From Nitzschia sp. DOCU1 (taxonomy: Eukaryota > Bacillariophyta > Bacillariophyceae > Bacillariales > Bacillariaceae), in NCBI GenBank assembly GCA_951394045.1, contig OX595991.1, positions 1,550,001-1,614,000 on the forward strand: a stretch of DNA of 64,000 nucleotides, in the 5' to 3' direction. The position numbers and the translations under genes are program-made. The notes beneath the pieces were generated by a model. The model saw only the letters and a program-made list of their open reading frames with translations, did not search any database and was not told where the DNA came from. Below, in pieces: positions 11,433-20,301 of this stretch. Numbering within the stretch: the first letter of the stretch is position 1; the number at the start of each line of letters is the position of its first letter.

Positions 11433-12605
11433 ATGGAAGCATTTGTAGATTTGTCATTGATTCCTGAAGATGGGCCTGGGGAGATGTTGGGTCCCACTAC
11501 AAAGATTGTTCCCCTAGTCTACTACCAAAACAGAGACCATGGTAATGCACTAGAGGACAGGGTCTTACACCTCAAAATTCTTTCTTGCACGATGGGAGGG
11601 AGCACCAAAAGTGCCACTGTGAACAATTATTCTACTACAGGCAACAAGAGGATGAAAACTTCACAAACAGTCAAAACCTATAATCGTTTTTTCCTGTGTG
11701 CTGATTTATCCAATCCCCCCCATTGTTGTGCTATAATGACCCAAAATGTCCAAGAAACGACCAGCCTCCTGCGACATCTGCATGGAAAGTCCTTTATTGG
11801 GATGAATTTCTACTTATTTGAGCCCAACTTGACTTCTCAAAGTATTGGCAAAACTCTACCAATTGTCAACTTTAAAGATCGTACTCTCATTCCACTAAAG
11901 CTTACCGAGGCGTCAACTACAAGTACTTCCTCCAAAATGCGCCTGCCTACTGTACCAGCCGAAACAAACTATTTTGTCCTCAAAAACCAAAGAATTGCAT
12001 TGCATCGCCCTACAATGCCATTTGACGTGTCTTGCAGTGGTGTTCAATGTGATCGGCAAAAAGCAAAAGGTGAATGCACTTGCTTGCACAATGGACCTGA
12101 CAAAGCTTTTGTATATTGCTTTGACATTGAATTTCCCATCCCATTAAAATTTGGACTCGGTGATACCTACACAACTACTGGCTTTCGCTCTTTGCGAACT
12201 ACCAAGATTTTTTTTCAAAATTTTGATGATTATGTTTCTACGTTCGAGATTGATGAAGAAATGCTTGCTGTAAAACGGATGCATCGTGGCAAGATTGCAG
12301 AGATGGTACGATTCATCAACGACCATGGAGGTTGGACAATTGTCGGATGGTTCAAACTGGGTGAGGTTGCTGATGCTGCTAATGACAAGGAGAAAGTGGT
12401 CAACACTGATGTTACTGTCCGACTGTCATACTTATACCCTTCAGCTGGTGATAGTCTCATTGATTCACAAGACTTTGCTCGGCTACGCATTGGACATTCA
12501 TATCTCCAAAGCAGAAACCCACGGCTACAAGTTCAGAATGAAGATGATGACAGTGATGATGACAATGAGAATGATAGAGACAATAATGGGAACAACGGAG
12601 AGTAG
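11433..12605 (+). CDS. Unrecognised protein with Cys cluster and acidic tail, Helitron-associated
   Basis: A 390-residue frame from ATG 11433 to TAG 12605. The N-terminal half alternates strand-like hydrophobic segments (V-P-L-V-Y-Y, V-L-H-L-K-I-L, Y-N-R-F-F-L-C-A-D-L). In the centre a cluster C-S-G-V-Q-C ... C-T-C-L-H could bind zinc. The tail is a run of Asp/Glu/Asn (about residues 368-390). Plant and animal Helitrons often carry replication-protein-A-like single-strand-binding genes. The beta-rich layout, zinc-like cluster and acidic end would fit an OB-fold protein of that kind, but no diagnostic motif confirms it. It is the last gene of the co-directional set. Confidence 0.52.
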   Translation: MEAFVDLSLIPEDGPGEMLGPTTKIVPLVYYQNRDHGNALEDRVLHLKILSCTMGGSTKSATVNNYSTTGNKRMKTSQTVKTYNRFFLCADLSNPPHCCAIMTQNVQETTSLLRHLHGKSFIGMNFYLFEPNLTSQSIGKTLPIVNFKDRTLIPLKLTEASTTSTSSKMRLPTVPAETNYFVLKNQRIALHRPTMPFDVSCSGVQCDRQKAKGECTCLHNGPDKAFVYCFDIEFPIPLKFGLGDTYTTTGFRSLRTTKIFFQNFDDYVSTFEIDEEMLAVKRMHRGKIAEMVRFINDHGGWTIVGWFKLGEVADAANDKEKVVNTDVTVRLSYLYPSAGDSLIDSQDFARLRIGHSYLQSRNPRLQVQNEDDDSDDDNENDRDNNGNNGE

Positions 12606-13173
12606 GTGGTATAAATGTGGTGGGGACAAAAAGGAGAATAAAGATGTTACTGCAAACTATGTGCATGAAAAGAAAACAACATTAAGCAAGAGAGTTGACA
12701 ACAAATGAAGTTCATTCAGAAAAGAAACAAACTTTTCATTATTTTGTCATCACTATACTCCCTACTACTATTAAAGCAGCGCAAAGTGTGCTATCCATTT
12801 AGCGGCTACCTAGACTGGCATAGAACAGTAATAGTCGCTCTCGAGATGAAGTTGATTTAGAAGTCAGAAATAATCCCTGCTTGCCCTGCTGCAATTTTTA
12901 AAGATTCAATTAAGCTGCCACTTCCCCACCCTCTTATCCTGTTGACACATGGAAGTGGGAAAAAGGCACGGCATTTGGGAAGAAAACCCTGCATGCTGGG
13001 TACCTCTTTGGGACATTTTCTTATAATACTGCTGTGGCCATCATTGATTAGGCAAAGGGTTTCTTGTGCCTCTATCATCACCGTTCTTGAGAGTTACTTA
13101 GAAGAAAAAAACTATCCTGCCAAACCAGATGCACTCCAACTAATATTTGATCATGTTAATTTCCTTACGCATA
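12606..13173. other. Gap with second copy of dispersed repeat
   Basis: No supported gene. It contains a diverged copy of the 9592-9775 repeat at about 12,900-13,030. Composition is AT-rich. Confidence 0.4.
12900..13030. repeat. Dispersed repeat of the Helitron-like region, copy 2
   Basis: It shares ordered landmarks with copy 1 (GCCACTTCCC, TGTTGAC, CATGCTGGGTA, CTTTGGGACATTTT). Same orientation as copy 1. The two copies bracket the two downstream cargo genes. Confidence 0.5.
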
Positions 13174-13352
13174 ATAAACCATTTGCGCGCGGAGCGAGGT
13201 ATCCAGAAAAAAAGCAGCGCAAATTTGCTTCGCGCGATAGCTCGTCTTATTCAGATGGGATTACGATTTTTGCTCACAACACGAATTATCGTTTACGGCG
13301 AATTTGTGCCGCTTTTTTTCTGGATACCTCGCTCCGCGCGCAAACGGTTTAT
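13174..13352. mobile_element. MITE-like 179-bp element with about 50-bp inverted repeats
   Basis: The left arm, about 13174-13224, and right arm, about 13302-13352, are inverted copies with only a few mismatches. Both start ATAAACC(A/G)TTTGCGCG and run through a GAGCGAGGTATCCAG core into an A/T tract. The middle is about 75 bp and has no coding content. Long arms around a short non-coding core are typical of a non-autonomous DNA transposon or a foldback element. I could not identify a clear target duplication, so the superfamily is open. Confidence 0.75.
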
Positions 13353-13995
13353 GTGCTGGATTTTGAAATAAAGACAGGGCTTTCAGAGAACATTTTTGCT
13401 CTAATTTCATGAAGTATGAAGAATGAGAAAGCTACCATTGCAGAATGAGGAATAACCCAGCATTATAATTTTTATCATGGCCAAGGTATCAAAGAGCAGC
13501 AACTTCATAAACAACCACCACATGGCAACGAGGAGCAAGCGCAAGCAATACCTTCCAAAGAAGTGCATGAAACCTACTGTATTGGACTGTTCTAAGAACT
13601 ATAAGGACAAGAAAGAGGGAAATTGGCTGATGATTATTGCAAAGGAAGAGAAAAAAGGACCAAGGACTCACAACCATGGCAACTTACTTCAACCATCCAG
13701 CAAGGACTTGCATCATTGTCATTGCAATGCTGCAAAACAGCCACTCGTACAGAACGTCGATGCAGACGCAGCATGTGCTTCTCAAGCAGAAAGGACAACC
13801 CCAGATGTGAACAACCAGCAACTTTTTATGTCATGGTATTCTATTTTCCTTCAACTTCCCCCTCAAGGAAGGTTTTCTTGGGTGAGTAAATGGAACCCCT
13901 GGAAATAATCTGCATATTATATTGGAATGTATATGTTTACCCATACAAGGCAAAGATGGGAAGCCTTCTCTAGTCATTCTGTTTCATTCTATAAA
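13353..13995. other. Gap: no supported gene
   Basis: A + strand frame at 13477-13908 has a basic, His/Asn-rich translation without any motif. I do not regard it as a gene. Confidence 0.35.
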
Positions 13996-14541
13996 GGGCA
14001 CTACACTTTGTGAATCCACTAGTTCATTCTGTGCTTTAATTAATGTTCCTAGCACTAGACCATCTAGCTACTTCCTATTATGGCAACAGCAACATGACAT
14101 GCCCCCCTCCTCCCAACTTCTTCTATCAGCCTTCCGGCCGTCATCCATTATTGTTAGGCCATCATCTGTCACTCTAACGGGCACTACACTATGTTGGTCC
14201 ACTGATAAGTACTGTACTTTAATTTATGTTCCTGGCAATAGACTACTTAGCTAGTTCTTCCTAAGGGGCAGCAACATGACGTGCACTCCCCACATGCACT
14301 TCTACCAGCCTCCCAGGCGTCGTCCGTTATGGCAGTTCGGCCGTCATCTGTCGCTCTAAAGGGCACTGCACTATGTTGATGCACTAGTCAGTTCGGCGCT
14401 TTAATTTATGTTTCTGGCAGTAAACTACCTAGCTAGTTCCTATAGCGACAGCAGCACCACTGCACTCTCGCTTCGACCAGCCTCCTGGCCGTCGTCGGTC
14501 ACGACGTCAGACGGCGGTCAAGCCGTCATCTGTCATTTGGT
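13996..14541. repeat. Three tandem repeats of about 182 bp
   Basis: Units begin at GGGCACTACAC/GGGCACTGCAC at 13996, 14179 and 14361, a period of 183 then 182 bp. Within each unit the same landmarks recur: CTTTAATT(A/T)ATGTT, GACTA/GACCA, CTAGCTA or CTTAGCTA, a C-rich patch, CAGCCT(C/T)CC and GCCGTCATC(T)GTC. Units are visibly diverged. The array ends about 165 bp before the SET-like gene and could belong to its promoter or to a terminal repeat of a degraded element. Confidence 0.82.
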
Positions 14542-14706
14542 CTGGCCGTTGACTGTTGCCCCGGTGACATCCCGTTGATTGATGCTGAGTTTGCTTGTGA
14601 GTTTGAAACATGCGGCATCCATCGTCCTTACCACTCTCACAAACAAACATTTCGATAACCAGGCAACACTGGTGTCCTCCTTTGACTTCATTTGAAAGTT
14701 GCGTCC

Positions 14707-15579
14707 ATGTTACCTGTTTATGACTATCGCCTTCCCTGGCTTGTGGCTGCTCTTGCCTCCTTCAAACCACCAAATTTGGATGCCGAAAATACTGTCGACT
14801 TCAGACAATTCCCTGAGTTTCTTCCATTGGAGAACAAACCGCAGTTCCATACGGAGCCGTACATTAGTACCGTCGGTGCTACAGAACTTGTCCTGTGTCG
14901 TTGGGAAGTTGTTGTATTCCGAATGGTGAAAGTCGAAACGAAGTGGGAAGCCGTTCCTTATACCGGGCCGCTGCGACTGAAAATGGCGGTCAACGTTAAC
15001 GCAGGACTTCCTACCGAAAGAGCTTTCATGCCGCTTTTAGAACTCAAGCAAGTTGGGGCTGCAAGTGAAGGAAATGTGTATGGAATATTTGCTCTTGTCC
15101 GTTTTGCAGAAGGAATCATTATTACCGTCAAACTTCCAGAGAAAACGGCTAGTGGAAGTGTTGAACCGTTGAATTTCGGTGCATCATTGATACGGCAATC
15201 TCATGGAGTCGAACTCCCTCCTAACGCCAGAATGACCGCCAATGGTGTCATTCGGGCAATGGCCCCAATCGAGATTGGAGATGAAATTATCTTGGAATCC
15301 GACAACGCAAGGAAAGCCTTCCATCCAGTCGATCTTTTAGACCGCCTTGTTGTGCGGTCCATTTGGTTGGGAGAGTTCATCAAACCGTCCTTGGGCAGAG
15401 TGGAGACATTCGTCAAGTCGAGTGATGGAAACATCTCCTACCATGTCACTATGGGCCTAGGCTCTTATACATCCAAGGAGATCATCAGTGAGGAAGAGGT
15501 TATAGAACGATCTCTATGGAAGAGTCGTCCAACCAAAGCATTGGCCTCAAGAAATCTTGCTACGACTGGAGAGTATTAA
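14707..15579 (+). CDS. SET-domain-like protein
   Basis: A 290-residue frame from ATG 14707. The middle reads like a divergent SET fold: G-I-F-A-L-V-R-F with a strand I-I-I-T-V at about residues 137-150, then H-G-V-E-L-P-P-N-A-R-M-T at about 168-180, and A-P-I-E-I-G-D-E-I-I-L at about 187-198. This mirrors the N-H-x-C-x-P-N-A and I-x-x-G-E-E-I-x-x-x-Y blocks of SET methyltransferases. The invariant NHxC and final Tyr are replaced (S-H-G-V and E-S), so enzyme activity is doubtful. SET proteins transfer methyl from S-adenosylmethionine to lysine. It follows a 182-bp tandem repeat array and may be a transposon-associated family member. Confidence 0.6.
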   Translation: MLPVYDYRLPWLVAALASFKPPNLDAENTVDFRQFPEFLPLENKPQFHTEPYISTVGATELVLCRWEVVVFRMVKVETKWEAVPYTGPLRLKMAVNVNAGLPTERAFMPLLELKQVGAASEGNVYGIFALVRFAEGIIITVKLPEKTASGSVEPLNFGASLIRQSHGVELPPNARMTANGVIRAMAPIEIGDEIILESDNARKAFHPVDLLDRLVVRSIWLGEFIKPSLGRVETFVKSSDGNISYHVTMGLGSYTSKEIISEEEVIERSLWKSRPTKALASRNLATTGEY

Positions 15580-16716
15580 GTTTATGGAGCTGGATGTCAA
15601 CCCAGTCCGTATTGTATCTCTTTAAGGTCTAATGAGTTTATGTTATGCCTAATACCGGTTGGTACAATGCACTAATTTCTGCGACAACTATTGCTTATCC
15701 TATTGGGTATTTCACTTATTCCTACCAATTGCCACGGTTGCATGCGCATTGCCTACCCCTGTCCTAATCAGCATCCCGTAACCACCCCCGCCCGAATTCA
15801 ACATTGTACGCTTTCCTTTGATGTCTAATGAATTAGTTTTCATAGGGCTAGTAGCATGTTCATAATGTCCTGTCACGACCAATCGTTATACCTTCCGCCA
15901 CGACTTACCTACATATGAATGCACCTCCCCTGATGAGCATCGTCCCCTGAATGAACAACCCTTCTATTGCGACCGTATTGTTCTGCAAAAACAATCAGTA
16001 ACCCCCTGAACCTTCCCCTTAGTCTCCCCCCTTCTTATTTGCTCACGTATGCAAAGCACTCCTATCATATCGTGAAAATAGTCTCAAAATACTCCACAAC
16101 AAAATCCACACACAATCCCGTGTACAGTGTTCGCATCACTTGAACTCTCGTGCGAAAGAGCGCGCACGTATTCCTTTGAGTCAAAGTCCAGCGACGCCGA
16201 CAAGATGGTGAGCCAGTAGCTACTGCTACACTATTGGAAGAGGAGACTTTCTCATTTCAAAACATAAATCACTATACTCATACTGTCACCATTGATACTA
16301 TTTGCAGTGATGGATGCCCTCCAGTGGCTTTATCCTTCTGCATTTGACCCATTATCTTCGTGACACATGTATCTCCACCATACACATCATAAATTTTGTC
16401 AGTGGCAACTGTTGCCAACTCCCCACTTCGGACCATCAGGCTGACTTGGTTCCAAAATACTTCCATCGTACTAGCTAGTATAGTAGTAGTAATCACTCTC
16501 TAGAGCAATGCCCTCGTCGACCGGCACAAGGGCGCTAGTACCACTAATATTAGCAAAACCCATACTCCACCGGAGTTCATTGCAATACTAAGATTAAAAA
16601 TGGCGACTACTCATTACTAGTATTACTGAGCAATCGTGTGGAAATTATAGCAATGTCTGGGGACCATGCCGGCCCATAGCCAAAGTAGCAGCGTCGAAGG
16701 ATATAGGCAGCAGCAA
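15580..16716. other. Gap: no supported gene
   Basis: About 1.1 kb. No frame with recognisable content and no tRNA or rRNA seen. It includes the region downstream of the truncated kinase, where an ATPase domain would be expected but is absent. Confidence 0.5.
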
Positions 16717-17704
16717 TTAAGAAGTCTCCAACATAGACAGGTCCAAAACATCATTGATGACTGTCATGAGTCCGTTGGCGCTCGATTTGAGCAGTCTGAC
16801 AAAGGATCGCTGTTCATTGTTCAGTTCTGTTTCACCTAGCAAGTCGATAAAGCCAGTTACTTGATGAAGAGGTGTCCGAATCTCGTGGGCCATAATGGCT
16901 AGAAACTCTGATTTTGCAATGCTAGCTTCACGTGCTTCCTTGGCTTGCATTGCATCCGTCAGGTCACGTGAGTTGTATAGTATTACGGGTTGCCCCGTAA
17001 CAGGATCAGACGTTCGCCGAAGTTGAACAGCCGACCACCTAGGGCCGTTTCGAGTCATGATTTGAGCTTGGACAGAGATTGTAAGCTCTTCATCGCCGCC
17101 TTCCTTTTCGAGAAGTTGAATCCTTCGCAGGGCTTCCTTCCCCTCGTCGACATCGACGAATCGAGATAATAAATCGCCTGGTTTGATCGAATCAGGCGAC
17201 TTGCTGTTTCCCTTACTGTTAGCCCCCTCCTCCGCTGTATCTTCTCGCTCTGAAGTATCCAAAGATGCTTCCGGGTTCTGGAACATCATCTTCCCTGTCA
17301 TGTCGAACTGGCAGACAGGTACTGGCAAGTGACGTAGCATCTCGATCCTTCGCAACTGCTCTGGCTGCAGTTCGTCCTTACATGCCGGAGTCCCCTCGAA
17401 TAACATGCTAGGATTAACTTCATCTGCTGACAATCGAACCCCACTTCCCACTACTTGGACTGTCTTGGCCTCGCCTTTGGGGTAGTATGTCCATTGATCG
17501 TAGATTCGTTGACCCCGAGAAAATGTGGCTCGATATCCCAGCAAACGAGTAACCGTAGCTTCCGTCATGTCTCCAAAGTTCCGATCGAGAAGCTCCTGTA
17601 GGGAATTTGCATTCCACAACTCCACCGCTGCACCGTTTGCCCATCTCATACATCGATTGTCCAGATCAAAGATCCAAACTGGATGAACCAGAATATTCAA
17701 GACT
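16717..17704 (-). pseudogene. PAS-histidine kinase fragment lacking the ATPase domain
   Basis: Reading the minus strand, a PAS-like segment (I-L-V-H-P-V-W-I-F-D-L) leads to a second PAS-like segment ending R-D-L-T-D-A-M-Q-A-K-E-A-R. A HisKA dimerisation domain follows with the phospho-acceptor box F-L-A-I-M-A-H-E-I-R-T-P. The frame stops right after the second HisKA helix (L-D-L-S-M-L-E-T-S), where other kinases continue into the HATPase_c domain; nothing like it follows in any frame. At the 5' side there is no ATG before the PAS domain. A CTAACCCTAACAG sequence at about 17,705 looks like a splice acceptor, so an upstream exon is missing or unrecognised. Best read as a gene remnant. A dimerisation-only regulator is the alternative. 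Confidence 0.7.
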
Positions 17705-18351
17705 GTTAGGGTTAGGAGGTGTATTAATGTTTGCCATTGTTGTTTTGTTTCAGCAGGTTTGGAATGAAGTTGTATTTGTTGTTGTGGCAGCAACCAGCAT
17801 TGTTGTGTGCAAATAGCGCTTGGTATTGCGGATCTTATTGTGGAATTTTTGGCCCCTAAACTCCACAATTCCTGTCCACTCCGCAGTGGATTCGCCACGT
17901 CAACACCATGAGAAATCCACAAACTCCAATGACGGTATCGGTATTTCTACATACGGGGAAATGGAATTTTGGTACAAAAAATACCACATGGGTGGAATTT
18001 TGGGCCTTACGTACCGATGCCTGCTGTATGTCGCCGCCCTCCCTCCCCTTCCTGCCACGCTACTTGATCTTGGTCTCTCCTTTCAATGACAATTTTCGAC
18101 TCATGCGACTTGACGACGTCTGCGCGCTCCCACAACCAATCAAAACATCATCCAGCACCTGAACACGGGAAATCTTTCAAGGATGCGATGGTGCATGGCT
18201 CTGTGTTAACTGGAGACGTAGCAGTGCTGAAGTTAACAAATGGCAGTTCCACTTCCTGCTATTTTTGTGTCGTTCCTTGTGTGGCAAGGAAGTAGAAGGG
18301 GAAGTTGAACAAGGCGAGAAACACAGCTTTGTTGGTGGAGTAACCAAGACG
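17705..18351. other. Gap: upstream region
   Basis: No supported gene. It probably includes a 5' exon or promoter of the minus-strand kinase remnant and the promoter of the S1 gene. The motif GTGGAATTTT(T)GG recurs near 17,838 and 17,992. Confidence 0.35.
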
Positions 18352-19599
18352 ATGGGTGGCGGCGAAGGCGCAAAAGAACGCCGTCGGCTGCAGCGTCTGG
18401 GAGTGCATGATAAGCCGAGCAAGAATCCCGAGGAGGCCGAATCGGGCCATCAAATGCATAACAAATCATTCAATCGCCAACCGGCATCTGCAAAATCCAG
18501 TCGCTCGCAACAGGCCCAGCCAAAGTCTACTAATAAGAAAGTGAAAAAGCCGAAGCATCTAAAGCGAAAGCTCGAGATGGTTTCTGATATGCAAAGCAGG
18601 GAGATGGTCTTGAAGAAAATCGCAGACTTCGAAGAGACGAAGGCCCGACTTGCAGGAGGGAAACGCCAGAAAATTCTCAGTAAGGATCGCAGCGAAGAAC
18701 TAGTGCCCTTTCAGAACCCAACATCAATCCCTGAAACTGATCGTTCGAAAATTTCAGCGGCTCTACCTGTTGCGAAGGAAAAGTCGCCGAAAATGGACGC
18801 CCTTGCTGACCACAAAACAACTGAGGATAAACTGGAATCTCATCATGGGGATTCAGATGACTTGGACTCGGACGACGAACAGAAGAAGTTACAGAAGCGA
18901 GAAAGGGGACGACGACGACGCGGACGGAAAGACACGGCGAAGGAAATCCAAAACAAGGTCCAAGACTCGGAACCAAGACCCAAACCAGACCAAGTCGTGG
19001 CTGAAGGAGAGAAACCTCTCGAGGAGAATTCTCCCTCTACGCAACGCTATTGCATTGGTCGAAAGCCGGTGACAGATTTTGTGATTGGCGAGAAATATCC
19101 TGGAAAGGTAGTCTATGTCAAACAATTTGGCGTTTTCTTCGACATAGGGTGTCACTCGGACGCGTTTTGCCACGTTTCTAGACTCAGTGACGACTTTGTT
19201 GAGAATCCACAAGAATTGTTCAAAGAGGGAGAGGAGTTCCTGACTCGAGTCGTCGAAATCGATCGTAAGCGTAAGCGAATTACTGTAAGCCTGCAATCCG
19301 ACCAAAGGCTAGCGGATGAAAAGGCATCAGTCGCGGCAAGAGAAGAGCGTAAGCGAGCTCGGAAGAAATCACGACCAACTCAGCGCAGAAAAGAAGAAAA
19401 GAAGAAGGATCGCACGATACCTGTTGCACAAACAGATTTGTCTGCTCAAGAATCCACCGTCACATTCTCCTCCCCAACGAACAAGCATGATTCAGCTTCA
19501 TCGGGACTGACCCCGGCGGAAGAAAAAAGGTCCCGAAAGCTTGCACGCCGTGCGGCTCGCCGGGAACAAGCAACGTCAGGGGCAGAGGAAGGGAAGTGA
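18352..19599 (+). CDS. S1 RNA-binding domain protein, basic
   Basis: A 415-residue protein from ATG 18352 (M-G-G-G-E-G). The frame is open upstream but without an earlier ATG. A highly charged, Lys/Arg/Glu-rich N-terminal 230 residues precede one S1 domain at about residues 238-315: G-E-K-Y-P-G-K-V-V-Y-V-K-Q-F-G-V-F-F-D-I-G, then H-V-S-R-L and V-V-E-I-D-R-K-R-K-R-I-T-V-S-L. The tail is again strongly basic. S1 domains are OB-folds that bind RNA. Basic flanks suggest a nucleolar, ribosome-biogenesis or organellar role, but no targeting peptide is evident and the family is not identified more closely. Confidence 0.78.
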   Translation: MGGGEGAKERRRLQRLGVHDKPSKNPEEAESGHQMHNKSFNRQPASAKSSRSQQAQPKSTNKKVKKPKHLKRKLEMVSDMQSREMVLKKIADFEETKARLAGGKRQKILSKDRSEELVPFQNPTSIPETDRSKISAALPVAKEKSPKMDALADHKTTEDKLESHHGDSDDLDSDDEQKKLQKRERGRRRRGRKDTAKEIQNKVQDSEPRPKPDQVVAEGEKPLEENSPSTQRYCIGRKPVTDFVIGEKYPGKVVYVKQFGVFFDIGCHSDAFCHVSRLSDDFVENPQELFKEGEEFLTRVVEIDRKRKRITVSLQSDQRLADEKASVAAREERKRARKKSRPTQRRKEEKKKDRTIPVAQTDLSAQESTVTFSSPTNKHDSASSGLTPAEEKRSRKLARRAARREQATSGAEEGK

Positions 19600-20301
19600 A
19601 AAGCGAGATGATTTGGCAGCAGGATATGGTGCAACTACAAGTGGAGCACTTGGGCAATCAAGGTAGCTTTAAATTTAGACAGCCATGATTCGCTCCTTCA
19701 GTGGCATTTCTGGCCCAGCCTCGTTCGTAAATACTGTTTCCGTGTATACCAGCAGGTAAAAGTACATGGTTCTTCTGTACGTGTTGTCCAGTATTCGTAC
19801 GTACGGCTAATTGACGTCAACCAAGTTCCGCGCTCTGGTAATTCCGAGGACTGGGGTTCAATGTTGCTATCGACCGTGAACTTTCTTTCTTTTATTGTAA
19901 TGAGAGACGGTTCTATCTATTGTCCTATTTTTAGTCCCTGAATCTTTTCTGAATCATCTGAGTCGAGTCAGTCGTCCAAGAGAGCACTGTCTGTACGTAA
20001 AACAGGTACTATGGGAATCCAGTACCATCGTACGTACCGTAGCTCTCGGGGATTTTCAAATCCGCATGATAGAGGAAAAACGAGAGCCGTTTGCGTCCCC
20101 GATTGAGACATCGAGCATTTATTTTATCTTCTTTCAGATCGACTCAACACTCGACTCAGGCCCGTTCCAGAGCTCAAGAATCGCTGTCAGATCGCTGTCA
20201 ACAATTCGGCGTCAGAAAGTGAACTACGACGCAACGAACCGATACCCACTCATTTTCGTTTTCTTCGGCATCCTGTACTTGGTCTGAAAGCGTGTACCAA
20301 A
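19600..20301. other. Gap: no supported gene
   Basis: About 700 bases between two co-directional genes. Promoter and 3' sequences are expected. No RNA gene was recognised. Confidence 0.4.

Noticed and set aside
12942..13412. 156-residue + strand frame across the MITE-like unit
   Set aside because: It runs through both arms of the inverted repeat and has no motif; coding is chance.
13477..13908. 143-residue + strand frame, basic and His/Asn-rich
   Set aside because: No domain, biased composition, in a repeat-rich gap.
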